From assembly GCA_002433335.1 (NCBI GenBank), contig DJHY01000126.1:1-34658 (forward strand): 34,658 bases of DNA, written 5' to 3'. How positions within the stretch are numbered: the stretch's first letter is position 1; every line of letters starts with the position of its first letter. The DNA is from Rhodospirillaceae bacterium UBA6608 (lineage in GTDB: Bacteria > Pseudomonadota > Alphaproteobacteria > Rhodospirillales_A > Casp-alpha2). Under the pieces are notes generated by a model. The model was not told where the DNA came from. It did not search any database and saw only the letters and a program-made list of their open reading frames with translations. The translations under genes were made by a program, and so were the position numbers. Of the stretch, positions 1 to 7,839 are shown piece after piece.

Positions 1-285
1 GACTTTGTCTTCCCCGGCGGCAAGCCCCGCCGGCCGCTTTCCAACATGGCCCTGCTCACGACCTTGCGCCGCATGAAACGCACCGACATCACCGTTCACG
101 GCTTCCGCTCGACCTTCCGGGACTGGGCCGCTGAACAAACCAACTTCTCTCGCGAGGTGGCGGAAATGGCGCTTGCCCATGCCGTGGGCAACAAGGTGGA
201 AGCGGCCTATCGGCGCGGGGATATGTTCGATAAGCGGGTCAAACTGATGGAGGCTTGGGCAGAGCATTGCGACGCGAAACGCTGA
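1..285 (+). CDS. tyrosine recombinase / P4-type integrase, C-terminal fragment (start outside window)
   Basis: The frame is open from the first base of the window, so the gene begins upstream and only about 94 residues are seen. The fragment holds the end of the catalytic domain: the HGFR box (His-x-x-Arg), the later LAH histidine, and the AAYRRGD segment with the nucleophilic tyrosine. These match the C-terminus of prophage P4/CP4-type integrases, which catalyse site-specific insertion and excision of the element. It lies at the left of the accessory genes and points into them, as expected when attL is just upstream. The catalytic residues visible here are intact, so nothing shown suggests inactivation. 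Assignment to the integrase family is firm; the target site is unknown. Confidence 0.9.
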   Translation, partial: DFVFPGGKPRRPLSNMALLTTLRRMKRTDITVHGFRSTFRDWAAEQTNFSREVAEMALAHAVGNKVEAAYRRGDMFDKRVKLMEAWAEHCDAKR

Positions 286-776
286 TAGGTCTCCCTTCCA
301 AATAACGGTCGTTAAAAGGTTCAGAGCAGCCAAGAAAAAATTTTAACGCTCCCACTTGCGGTCCGTTCATCCCGTGCCCAAATGGTTCTCGTTGTTCGCT
401 CATCAGGGCATAGCTTTGAGCTCTTGCCATACACACGAAGGCTTCGACGCTTCGGCATCGTCAGCCACACACACATTCTAGGGGGTCAGGCCATACTGAC
501 GCCCCAACTTAACGATACGAAAAGCGTTCCGGAGCCCATTCAATCCGGAATTCGCTCATGATCTGATCCGGCCAGGACGCTAACGCGCCCCGAGGCCAAG
601 GATGTTCCGGCTTACGCACACGATCCGCTGCCCTAAATGAGGTGGACAGCAGGTTAAGTTGGAACTCCTCGCTCCTCATCGATCGCGAACGACATCCCCC
701 AATTTTACCTGTGGCCGCCCGCCTTATGGGCGGGCGGTCCTAGCTTGCGCCGAATTTGCCGGCGCACTGAGGAGCT
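286..776. other. gene-free stretch between integrase and HTH gene
   Basis: No supported gene is seen in these roughly 490 bases. Short reading frames here lack ribosome sites and recognisable protein character. The only clear structure is the GC-rich hairpin near its right end, listed separately. Confidence 0.5.
715..737. promoter_or_regulatory. GC-rich 9-bp hairpin upstream of HTH gene
   Basis: CCGCCCGCC at 715-723 is perfectly complementary to GGCGGGCGG at 729-737 across a five-base loop. No T-run follows on either strand, so it is not a standard intrinsic terminator. It sits about 40 bases before the start of the HTH gene and may be a leader structure or a protein-binding site. Confidence 0.4.
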
Positions 777-779
777 ATG

Positions 780-1061
780 ATGAACAAGTCGGTTAACAGC
801 CCTGCTCAAACACTCAACTCGGAACAAGCCGCCGAGTTGCAACATAAACGCCCTAACAACATTGCCCGTCTCGCCTATACCGTCGATGAGGCGTCTACTA
901 TTTCGGCGCTAGGTCGCACATCATTGTATTCAAGGCTGAAATCTGGCGAATTGCCCGCCCGAAAGTGCGGAAATCGGACAATAATCTTAGCCGAAGACCT
1001 CCAGCGATTCCTCTCTGACCTGGAAACCTTCCAGACGTCATCCGGCTTTGCAAAGGAGTAA
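780..1061 (+). CDS. small helix-turn-helix DNA-binding protein (excisionase/AlpA-like)
   Basis: A protein of 93 aa. Residues about 30-80 read as a MerR/AlpA-type winged helix-turn-helix: a 'YTVDEAS..SALGRTSLYSRLKSG' stretch followed by a basic strand and a helix ending in DLQRFL. Such proteins act as excisionases or as activators of integrase genes in P4-like elements. Two ATGs lie in tandem at 777 and 780. The GAGGAG at 770-775 is better spaced from the second one, so 780 is preferred. The stop is only five bases before the next gene, so the two are probably co-transcribed. The fold call is fairly sure; whether it is an excisionase or another small regulator cannot be decided. Confidence 0.75.
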   Translation: MNKSVNSPAQTLNSEQAAELQHKRPNNIARLAYTVDEASTISALGRTSLYSRLKSGELPARKCGNRTIILAEDLQRFLSDLETFQTSSGFAKE

Positions 1062-1066
1062 GGCAG

Positions 1067-2590
1067 ATGAACGACTTTACCCCCGCAGACATCCAGATTC
1101 TCGATGCTGTTCGCTATCAACTTTCACAGCGGCCTGTTTATCCGTTGCCTCAGTCCCCAGCAGTACAGGCCCCTTTGCCGATCCACCGTCTCCCCCAATC
1201 CGCCCGCGACTTGGTCACATCAAGCGCCTCGACAATCGGCGTGCATCCGGAAATCGCTCTCGCCTGCCTGTTCGCCGCCGTATTCATCGCCGCGCGGGGG
1301 AACTTTCGAGTGCGCTTGGCTGACAACCATACGGAAGCCTTGACCGAGTACATTCTCGTCAGCGCCCCTTCCGGGCAACGGAAGAGCGCAATCGTTGAGT
1401 TCTTCCGTGCCGTGCTTATTTCGGTTCAGGCTGAAATGCAGGCTGCGTACATCGAGAATGGCTCGGTGAATGATCGGAATATCTTGAACGCTGCGGTTAA
1501 GAAAGCCGAAGCGGCGTTCGCGGATCAGCTCCAAAAAAAGACTGCCGAGTTGGGGGCCGTTGACCTCGCACGTGCGGCATTGGCGGACGATTTGAAAGCC
1601 ATTGAGAGTCTTCGCAAGTCAGCCAGGGATTGCCCTAGCCTTCCCCGCCTTCTCGTGGACACGTCAACGCCTGAAGCGCTTGCCTTTGAAATGACCGTTC
1701 AGGGCGAAGCAATCGGCATCTTCGAAGCTGAAGGAGGAATTTGGAAAAACCGGCTGCCGTCCAGTCGGGATGACATCGTGCTGAAGGCATATACGGGAGA
1801 GCCATTTGCATCCGACACGCGGACGCAAGGCGCGGTTCGCCTTCAATCTCCAATCGCCGCGATCTGCAACCTAGTGCAGCCGAACGTATTCAACGCTGTT
1901 TATACCAATACGGACCTCGTGGAACACGGGCTAGTGCCGAGGGTCTTGCCTCTCATTGCCCCGTCTTGGACACCGTTGGAAATCCCACTTGTTTCAGAGG
2001 TTCCCATCCATCTTGCTGATTGGTACGAAAAGCTTATTCGCGACCTGTTGAAGATTCAACGACCGGCCGGTCAAGACGGCATGCGGACAATCCACACGCT
2101 CGACGTTAGTACCGAAGCAAAAGCCGAATTCGACCGCTTCTCCCAGTACTGCCGAGGTCTCTATGTTGAGAGCGCGCACGACGGAGCGGGTGGATACCAA
2201 GCATTCTTGAATAAGCTGCCGGGCCATGCCGTGCGATTGGCAGGTGCAGTCCACCTTATGAAATGCCCATCTCCGCAGAACCATCCAATCGACGCCGAGT
2301 CGATGCAATGCGGTACAGCATTCGCGGATTACTTTCGGCTTCATGCACATGCCGCATTCGACGAATCAACACGCGACGGAGTCTCCCATGCGCCGCTGAT
2401 CCTCAAATGGCTTCGGCGACATCGCCACCTGAATTTTACGGAACGCCTGGCCCTGCGGGGAGTCGGCAGCAACCGGCATAAAGTGTTTCAGGTCCGCGCC
2501 GGTCTCGATGTTCTTAGTCGGCATGGTTACGTGCAAGGCGCTTACATCAGTAAGGGGCTCATCTACGTTACCAATCCCAACTTGGGGTAG
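1067..2590 (+). CDS. DUF3987 (YfjI-like) helicase/primase-type protein
   Basis: A protein of 507 aa, within the usual size range for DUF3987 proteins of mobile elements. Residues about 99-108 (SAPSGQRKSA) form a Walker-A-like loop after a predicted strand. A helical, charged segment at about 130-190 is followed by a strand with FEAEGG near 219. The C-terminus looks like a winged helix (residues about 440-505). DUF3987 proteins are associated with replication functions of integrative elements and satellites, often beside an AlpA-like protein, as here. An AAGGAG at 1054-1059 gives a good ribosome site for the ATG at 1067. The precise activity is unproven; the P-loop has Gln-Arg where Gly or Ser is usual before GKS, so ATP use may be altered. 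Confidence 0.75.
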   Translation: MNDFTPADIQILDAVRYQLSQRPVYPLPQSPAVQAPLPIHRLPQSARDLVTSSASTIGVHPEIALACLFAAVFIAARGNFRVRLADNHTEALTEYILVSAPSGQRKSAIVEFFRAVLISVQAEMQAAYIENGSVNDRNILNAAVKKAEAAFADQLQKKTAELGAVDLARAALADDLKAIESLRKSARDCPSLPRLLVDTSTPEALAFEMTVQGEAIGIFEAEGGIWKNRLPSSRDDIVLKAYTGEPFASDTRTQGAVRLQSPIAAICNLVQPNVFNAVYTNTDLVEHGLVPRVLPLIAPSWTPLEIPLVSEVPIHLADWYEKLIRDLLKIQRPAGQDGMRTIHTLDVSTEAKAEFDRFSQYCRGLYVESAHDGAGGYQAFLNKLPGHAVRLAGAVHLMKCPSPQNHPIDAESMQCGTAFADYFRLHAHAAFDESTRDGVSHAPLILKWLRRHRHLNFTERLALRGVGSNRHKVFQVRAGLDVLSRHGYVQGAYISKGLIYVTNPNLG

Positions 2591-2610
2591 TGACCTACAT
2601 CCGCCTCAAA

Positions 2611-2645
2611 GCGTTGACAGGGGTGAGCGTCATCCCTGTCAACGC
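2611..2645. repeat. perfect 12-bp inverted repeat, 11-base loop
   Basis: The arms GCGTTGACAGGG (2611-2622) and CCCTGTCAACGC (2634-2645) are exact reverse complements. They begin 20 bases after the stop of the DUF3987 gene. No T-tract follows, so an intrinsic terminator is not clearly indicated. The position beside a replication-type gene also fits a protein-binding or origin-like site. Confidence 0.5.
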
Positions 2646-2933
2646 CATCTGACGCACCTTGTGACGCCATCAAACAATCGCGAGATCAAATGCATCAAAA
2701 AACGCGGTGCGAGTTTTCACACCTATCAAGCGCTCGCAGCCGCCTTCACGGAAACGACGTGGCGTTTAACGAATTGCCCAGCCCCGTAAACAGCGAAGCC
2801 AGTAACCACGAGAAACCCGACAAAACGAAACATGAGCAAACCCTCCTGCTATCTGTATCCATCACAGATTACAGGCGCCTATCCCCAGATTTTGACGGAT
2901 ATTTTCGCGATCAAAATTTTAATCTTAAATCAC
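2646..2933. other. gene-free gap between convergent genes
   Basis: Nearly 290 bases separate the DUF3987 gene side from the end of the minus-strand operon. I see no supported gene; the overlapping plus-strand frames here continue antisense to the next gene and have no protein-like composition. Confidence 0.4.
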
Positions 2934-3956
2934 TCACCGTGCCTGAGCGTTTTCTCGAGCAGGTTGCGGAGGAACAAGGAGGGTGCTTTCGAGATATCTA
3001 AACCGCTTTTCCGTGGACATCACCAAATTGCCGTCATCTTCCAAGATTGGCGTATCAATCATAGCCTTGACGATCAATGCCAACTTGACACAGCGGAACA
3101 CCTCCTCGCGATCTTCGGAGGAATAAGAAGTATAATCGACACCACGGTCTTCAATTATTTTTTTGAGCACGTTGACTGATCTCCGTAACTGCGAAGATGT
3201 TTTACTGAAAATTCCATTTGCCAACATCGTGACATCTTGAATGGCTTTCAGCTTCCGCTGAGTAAGTCTTGCTTCGTCGGAGAATGTCGTTGCTTTCTCC
3301 AAATTGCTCTCGGCGTTCGCCTGTGCTGCCTTGGCTTTGTGTCCGAGAATATGACCGAAGATGGCCAATGCCGGTCCTACAACCAGCCCCCCCAATACCA
3401 TCACCCCCATAGCCACACCGCCACCGCCCGCAGCCACTGAGCCACCGCCTAACCAAGCCAATGTGGCATTCGTCGCAGCCGCTCCACTCAGGGTGGAAAT
3501 AGCGGTGCCTGTGCTGGCACTTGCCAAAATCACTGTTCCATTGTAGGCGCCAAATGCAAGCGCAGCCCCACCGCACAGGCCGGCTCCAAACGCCAATCCG
3601 GCATCCTGCAATGCCTGATATTCGTTCTTCAGGTCTTCAAGCAAGTGAGCCGGCGCGTCGCAAAGCTGCATTCTATCTATTTCAGGGCCAGCAATTGTTT
3701 CAATGTTTTTCAGCCTGCCATAAACGCGGATGAATTCCTCTATCACACCATTGAAGGCGCGCAGTTTGCGCGCGCCGAAATCTTCAACAACGATAGCTGT
3801 GTTCTTGCGTTGCCGTTCCAACCGGTTAAGCGACTTACTCATGACAGCCTGGGCGCTATCATTAACTTGGCTGGCGTCGAAATGATCAACTCCCGCCGAA
3901 ATGGTCTTGGCGACTCCGTATAAGCCTACGCCGCCCAACAGGACTAAAGGCAACAT
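2934..3956 (-). CDS. hypothetical protein with Gly/Ala-rich hydrophobic core (glycine-zipper-like)
   Basis: A protein of 340 aa and the last gene of the four-gene minus-strand operon. Residues 1-25 are a hydrophobic N-terminus (LPLVLLGGVGLYGVAKTI). Residues 30-115 are helical with a 'LRAFNGVIEEFIRVYGRLKNIE' segment typical of a widespread uncharacterised family. Residues about 119-204 are almost entirely Gly, Ala, Ser and Val, with repeated GG and GxxxG spacing, as in membrane-inserting glycine zippers. Residues 208-300 are again helical and charged. The ATG at 3956 is 15 bases after the stop of the TerB-like gene and has GGAG upstream. No enzymatic motif is visible. A membrane-associated or pore-like role is inference from composition; function unknown. 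Confidence 0.7.
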   Translation of the reverse strand: MLPLVLLGGVGLYGVAKTISAGVDHFDASQVNDSAQAVMSKSLNRLERQRKNTAIVVEDFGARKLRAFNGVIEEFIRVYGRLKNIETIAGPEIDRMQLCDAPAHLLEDLKNEYQALQDAGLAFGAGLCGGAALAFGAYNGTVILASASTGTAISTLSGAAATNATLAWLGGGSVAAGGGGVAMGVMVLGGLVVGPALAIFGHILGHKAKAAQANAESNLEKATTFSDEARLTQRKLKAIQDVTMLANGIFSKTSSQLRRSVNVLKKIIEDRGVDYTSYSSEDREEVFRCVKLALIVKAMIDTPILEDDGNLVMSTEKRFRYLESTLLVPPQPARENAQAR

Positions 3957-3971
3957 TCCGCCATCTCCCGT

Positions 3972-4640
3972 TTATTCGAGAATTAACGCGAGGGTTCGGC
4001 TGGCTTCCTTATTGGTCGCGACAGCACGTTCCCGAAGGTCTTCAAGAACGAAATGCTCAACGCCGACAAGATTTGCGAATTCTTCGATCAAGCACCATTG
4101 AGAATCAGAAATTTCACCTCCCGCCATTGCCAGAAGCATCAATTCGAACAACATCACCTTGGCTACGGTCACTGTAAAGGGGCACGGGTTCTCCTCGCCC
4201 TCGTCTTCGCCTTCGTTTTGCACGGCCTCGCTTGCTTCGGGCAAAACGCAGCCTGATACAATGTTACGAAGAATCCCAATGCCCGCATGCAATCGCTCGC
4301 CCGGATCGTTCAGGTGTTTTTTGAGAACGCCGCAACCGATTGCAATCAGCAACATTTTTGGAATTTTGTCCGCACCAGAAATTAGTTCGGATGACGAGGT
4401 ATTTTTAGAAGGTTTTTTCACCGGCGAACTGACCTCATTTATTCCACATTCAAGTGAAAATCGACGAATAGTTTGTATTTCATATTCATTTTCAAGAAAT
4501 GAGATTCCCTCGAAATTGTCATTAAATAATTTTTCTTCTTCAGAATTATTATCAAACGTCAATTCATCGTCGATCAAGCTGACGAGTTTCGCGATTTCCA
4601 GAAACATGGCCTGATGTTCAGGTGTAAGCATTTGCAGCAT
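3972..4640 (-). CDS. TerB-like helical protein
   Basis: A protein of 222 aa. Residues about 160-206 (AKVMLFELMLLAMAGG through EDLRERA) match the TerB-like pattern: a hydrophobic helix, an acidic turn 'GGEIS', then 'EEFANLVGV..F.LEDL'. The N-terminal 10-40 stretch (AMFLEIAKLVSLIDDELT) looks like part of a second, weaker copy. TerB-like domains are all-helical modules linked to tellurite/stress and membrane-associated response systems. The middle (70-90, 135-155) is Ser/Lys- and Glu-rich linker. It is spaced 55 bases after the 525-aa gene and 15 before the 340-aa gene, so it is probably in the same transcript. GGAGG lies upstream of the ATG. A second in-frame ATG three codons in is possible. 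The domain call is by pattern only. Confidence 0.7.
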   Translation of the reverse strand: MLQMLTPEHQAMFLEIAKLVSLIDDELTFDNNSEEEKLFNDNFEGISFLENEYEIQTIRRFSLECGINEVSSPVKKPSKNTSSSELISGADKIPKMLLIAIGCGVLKKHLNDPGERLHAGIGILRNIVSGCVLPEASEAVQNEGEDEGEENPCPFTVTVAKVMLFELMLLAMAGGEISDSQWCLIEEFANLVGVEHFVLEDLRERAVATNKEASRTLALILE

Positions 4641-4695
4641 GATAGATATCTAGCCTCCAAATATTGCATTAGAACATGCAACTGAAATTACACGC

Positions 4696-6273
4696 TCAAA
4701 ACCACAGTCGGGCTTCTTCGTCCTCCATAAAAGCATCGAATTCCATCTGGCTTTTAAACTGAAGGCGGGCGCCAAGAACTTCTGCAAAACGGTTTATGCC
4801 GGCGGCGAAGACATCTACATCGGCATCATCGTCACAAATCGCAAAGAATTGCTGCGCCTCGCACAGAAGGTCAGCCATTTCACGCTGAATAAAGCTCTCG
4901 AACTCAGCACGCTGTTTTTGGATTTCGGCCCGGGCCGCCGCCTCTATTTCTCTGACGTGAACCAAGTTCGCCTTTGCTGCGTTTGATTGCTTTGCAGCTT
5001 CCAACGCGCTTTGATAGAACATCGAAGACAGGCTGTAGCCGATGATTCCGCCGATTGCAGCGCCAGCGAAAGGAACTGGGATCGCGAGTTGCCCGAGCGC
5101 CATCATCATGCTTGAGGACAACATTCCCGCGCCTTTTTCCCCAATTTCTTCCAGCAGTTCTTCTTCGCTTATTTCACCGGCTACGCACCTTTTAATGCTG
5201 CTGCCTAATGAGATGACGATACTTAGAACCAGTGTGGGTAGATTGGTTTTAGACAGCGCTCTAATCGTTTGTTTGGAGGATTGCTGCATTACCCCCTTGA
5301 TCGCAGCTCCAGCAAAGGCCGAGCCATAGCCAACAGCAGCACCTTTGGCGGTATCCTGCGTCGTGTCCTTCGCGGCTTCGCTGAGTTGTTTTTTGTCCTG
5401 CGCAACGGCAAAAGCATTTGTGAGCAGTGAAATGGAGCCGCTTATAAGTGCCCCATACTTAGCACCCTCCATGGCGGCCCGATGGCTGGTCCAGGCGATG
5501 TCCCTCGCGGTCGCAATCTTGGGGTGTTTGCGGTAAAAAATCACATCTTCTGTGGTTAGGCCGGAATCGCGTACGTTCTTGGCGAGTTGATCATAGTTTT
5601 TTGCTTGCTCACGTAATTTTTGCGCAGTCTCCAATTTGCCACCCTGTTCGGCCCTCAAGGCATTGTGGCGTAGCTCTTTTGCCTGTTTCTTGCAGTGCTC
5701 GACTGCACCTTCGTATTGTTCTGAGGGCAGTTCCAACTTAACGCCGCGATAGCGCTTATACTCCCCATCTGGCTTGGTTATTTTTTTGAATAAATCATCT
5801 CGATTTCCAACGAATTTCATCTGGCTTTGTGAGCCACCGATGATCTTGCCATCCAGTACCTGCACCCGATCAACGACAGTATGGTTTTTGCCGAAGTCTG
5901 GATGATCATCGCTACGCAGTGTCCGTTTGCGCGAACGGTTAATAATGGCTTCGGCATTGTCACGGCTAGTTGCCGCGACCTCAGCAGAATACCCAGCTTG
6001 CTGCTTGATATTCTGCGTTTCATAGTCCGGATGGACCTTGTGGTTGGAGATATCTTTCAGGCCTTTGGCGAACTGCTGACCAGTTTCATTGTCGATGCCA
6101 GTATAGCCCTTGATGAATTCGGAGTTTGCGCTGCCGTAGCGACCAACGGTTTCGCCCGTTGAAAGGGCTGCGCCGGTCTGAACAGCATCTTCCCTAAACT
6201 TGTCGCGCTTGCTCTTTTTTGAAGGCATTTCGTCCTTGGAGAGTGCTTCCCCGGGCTCCTGCTTATCAGACAT
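4696..6273 (-). CDS. large uncharacterised protein with paired hydrophobic glycine-zipper segments
   Basis: A protein of 525 aa. Residues 1-30 are charged. Residues 30-190 form a soluble region containing 'GRYGSANSEFIKGYTGI' and 'HTVVDRVQVLDGKIIGGSQSQMKFVG', which could be an enzymatic or recognition domain; I do not recognise it. Residues 190-235 are helical and rich in Lys, Glu and Gln (coiled coil likely). Residues 270-290, 308-328, 345-360 and 385-420 are hydrophobic and Gly/Ala-rich, with an acidic EISEEELLEEIGEKG between the last two. Residues 430-470 form another charged helix. The ATG at 6273 has GGAGAGG upstream and lies 14 bases after the stop of the WYL gene. The function is unknown. 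A membrane-inserting effector of the operon is my inference. Confidence 0.7.
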   Translation of the reverse strand: MSDKQEPGEALSKDEMPSKKSKRDKFREDAVQTGAALSTGETVGRYGSANSEFIKGYTGIDNETGQQFAKGLKDISNHKVHPDYETQNIKQQAGYSAEVAATSRDNAEAIINRSRKRTLRSDDHPDFGKNHTVVDRVQVLDGKIIGGSQSQMKFVGNRDDLFKKITKPDGEYKRYRGVKLELPSEQYEGAVEHCKKQAKELRHNALRAEQGGKLETAQKLREQAKNYDQLAKNVRDSGLTTEDVIFYRKHPKIATARDIAWTSHRAAMEGAKYGALISGSISLLTNAFAVAQDKKQLSEAAKDTTQDTAKGAAVGYGSAFAGAAIKGVMQQSSKQTIRALSKTNLPTLVLSIVISLGSSIKRCVAGEISEEELLEEIGEKGAGMLSSSMMMALGQLAIPVPFAGAAIGGIIGYSLSSMFYQSALEAAKQSNAAKANLVHVREIEAAARAEIQKQRAEFESFIQREMADLLCEAQQFFAICDDDADVDVFAAGINRFAEVLGARLQFKSQMEFDAFMEDEEARLWF

Positions 6274-6287
6274 CTACGGCCTCTCCG

Positions 6288-7220
6288 TCAGGTGGTCGAA
6301 TTAAGGACACGCGCCAGCCCACCAAAGCTCCAGACCCATGCCTGCAACTCCCGTTCACTGGTCGTGGTGACGGTCAGCGTCAGGCTACCGTCTCGATGGT
6401 TCTTGATGACCTGGTCGTCGCTCCAGATACGGTCGCGAACGTAGTCCGCCGCATCTTTGGCAACCTTGACGCTCATGCGCTTCGGCTCATGCCAGTCCAA
6501 ACCGAAGCGGCGCGCGCCGCCCTCCGCCGCATCAAAGCCGAAGAATTCCCCTGTCGTCGCGATGTCGGAAATCCGATGCAGGGAGAAAGTGGTCGGGCGC
6601 TCCGGCGCAAGCATGCCGTCCACCAGACGGTAGCCCTGCACATACATGGCACCGCCCATCACCAGGATGCGTCCCGGTGCGTAGCGGTATACGGACGGCT
6701 CATTCCGCCCCGCCGCCGTATAGATCACACGGCAAACCTGGCGCTTCTCCATTGCCGTTCGCAGGCAGGAAATCGTGCCCAGATGCGGCGTATAATCGAT
6801 ATAGCCCTTACTACGGAAGCCGAGCGGCAAATCCGGTACGGACTGCTCTCCCAAGGTTAGAGCAAGCTGCGTCAACGAGTGCCCGATACGATCGAAAACA
6901 CTCTCCGGCAAGTAAGGTGCCGCAAGGTCTCGACACACGGCGAGGAAATGCAACTCTTCCGACGAAATCCCCAGCGCTTTGTCCTGGCTCTTCGTGCAGA
7001 GCCGGTAGTACCGGCGCCGGCCCTCCAAACCTTTTTCAATATGGCTGTCTTTGCCGATATGGCGCTCGATGAGATCGACCAGACGGGAAACCGTCTGGGG
7101 CGAACATTCCAGGTCCCTCGCGATATCGGCTTGGAAGTGCTTTCTGATATCGAGGGTTAGGCGTTGGTAGAGGACCAACACCTTCTCCCTTGGCAACGCA
7201 TCGCTGTGCTTCGCTGGCAT
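6288..7220 (-). CDS. WYL-domain transcriptional regulator with N-terminal HTH
   Basis: A protein of about 310 aa from the chosen ATG. Residues 12-75 form a winged HTH (ADIARDLECSPQTVSRLVDLIE). Residues about 155-225 are the WYL domain, including 'CRVIYTAAGRNEPSVYRYAPGRIL...MYVQGYRL', followed by 'FSLHRISDI'. Residues 245-305 are a WCX-like C-terminus ending in LQAWVWSFGGLARVL. This is the architecture of BrxR/CapW-type repressors that sense an effector and control phage-defence operons. It is the first gene of the operon, 14 bases before the 525-aa gene. Starts at 7241 (ATG) and 7253 (TTG) are possible; 7220 is preferred for the G-rich stretch seven bases upstream. An inverted repeat at 7326-7365 is a candidate operator. 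Family call firm; target inferred. Confidence 0.85.
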   Translation of the reverse strand: MPAKHSDALPREKVLVLYQRLTLDIRKHFQADIARDLECSPQTVSRLVDLIERHIGKDSHIEKGLEGRRRYYRLCTKSQDKALGISSEELHFLAVCRDLAAPYLPESVFDRIGHSLTQLALTLGEQSVPDLPLGFRSKGYIDYTPHLGTISCLRTAMEKRQVCRVIYTAAGRNEPSVYRYAPGRILVMGGAMYVQGYRLVDGMLAPERPTTFSLHRISDIATTGEFFGFDAAEGGARRFGLDWHEPKRMSVKVAKDAADYVRDRIWSDDQVIKNHRDGSLTLTVTTTSERELQAWVWSFGGLARVLNSTT

Positions 7221-7253
7221 CGAAAGCCCCCCAGAGCCCATGGAATCGTACAA

Positions 7254-7839
7254 CGAAACCGAGAATTTTTCCTATAGCGCATTCAAACTTCATGGGGCGC
7301 GACCGGACGGCCACGCCATCACACGCTGTCAAAACCTAGAACAGAAACTCTCCAGATTTTGACAGATGTGGCTGAAATTTAATTTTCCAGGGAAGTCAAA
7401 ACTGCGAAGAGCCGAACTCCCGCACGCCATGCGGCGCATCTCCCTTTGTATAGGTTTTGGCGAGGTAGCATGCCGCCCTCACCAACTCTTACAGTTCAGC
7501 GAGAAATGGCGCGGACGTAGCATCAAAACTTGCATGACATTTTCTCCAAACAAAACGTCCCACCTCCCTTTCGGGAAGCGGGGCGCGGATTGTGTTCTAG
7601 AGAATGATATATGCCTGAAATGAGATGAATGACGCTCGGTCGATAAATTTTGGCGAGATGCTATCCCGCAGCTAAAACTACAAACGGCTGCTTCAACCCC
7701 ATTCTTCGTGTTTCATATAACCTCCACTATTCAGCCACCCTTGACCTTCTTCGGAACCGGGATAAAAAAACTAAAAAGGAAGATAAATAGCGAGCGCACG
7801 TATACAAACGCAAGCGGACGCTTCCCATCTTGAATCAGT
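7254..7839. other. long AT-richer intergenic region upstream of the WYL operon
   Basis: No supported gene is seen here in about 590 bases. It must contain the promoter of the minus-strand WYL operon and the 3' flank of the 180-aa gene. The only clear feature is the inverted repeat listed at 7326-7365. Confidence 0.5.
7326..7365. promoter_or_regulatory. inverted repeat, candidate WYL-regulator operator
   Basis: CTGTCAAAA at 7326-7334 is repeated inverted as TTTTGACAG at 7357-7365. The arms are perfect over nine bases and their centres are 31 bases apart, about three helical turns. Each arm also reads as a TTGACA hexamer, one per strand, though no convincing -10 box is seen at the right distance on the minus strand. 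The site is about 110 bases before the WYL start, the usual position of an autoregulatory operator. Confidence 0.45.

Noticed and set aside
2832..3179. 115-aa plus-strand frame
   Set aside because: Overlaps the minus-strand 340-aa gene, no ribosome site or protein-like pattern.
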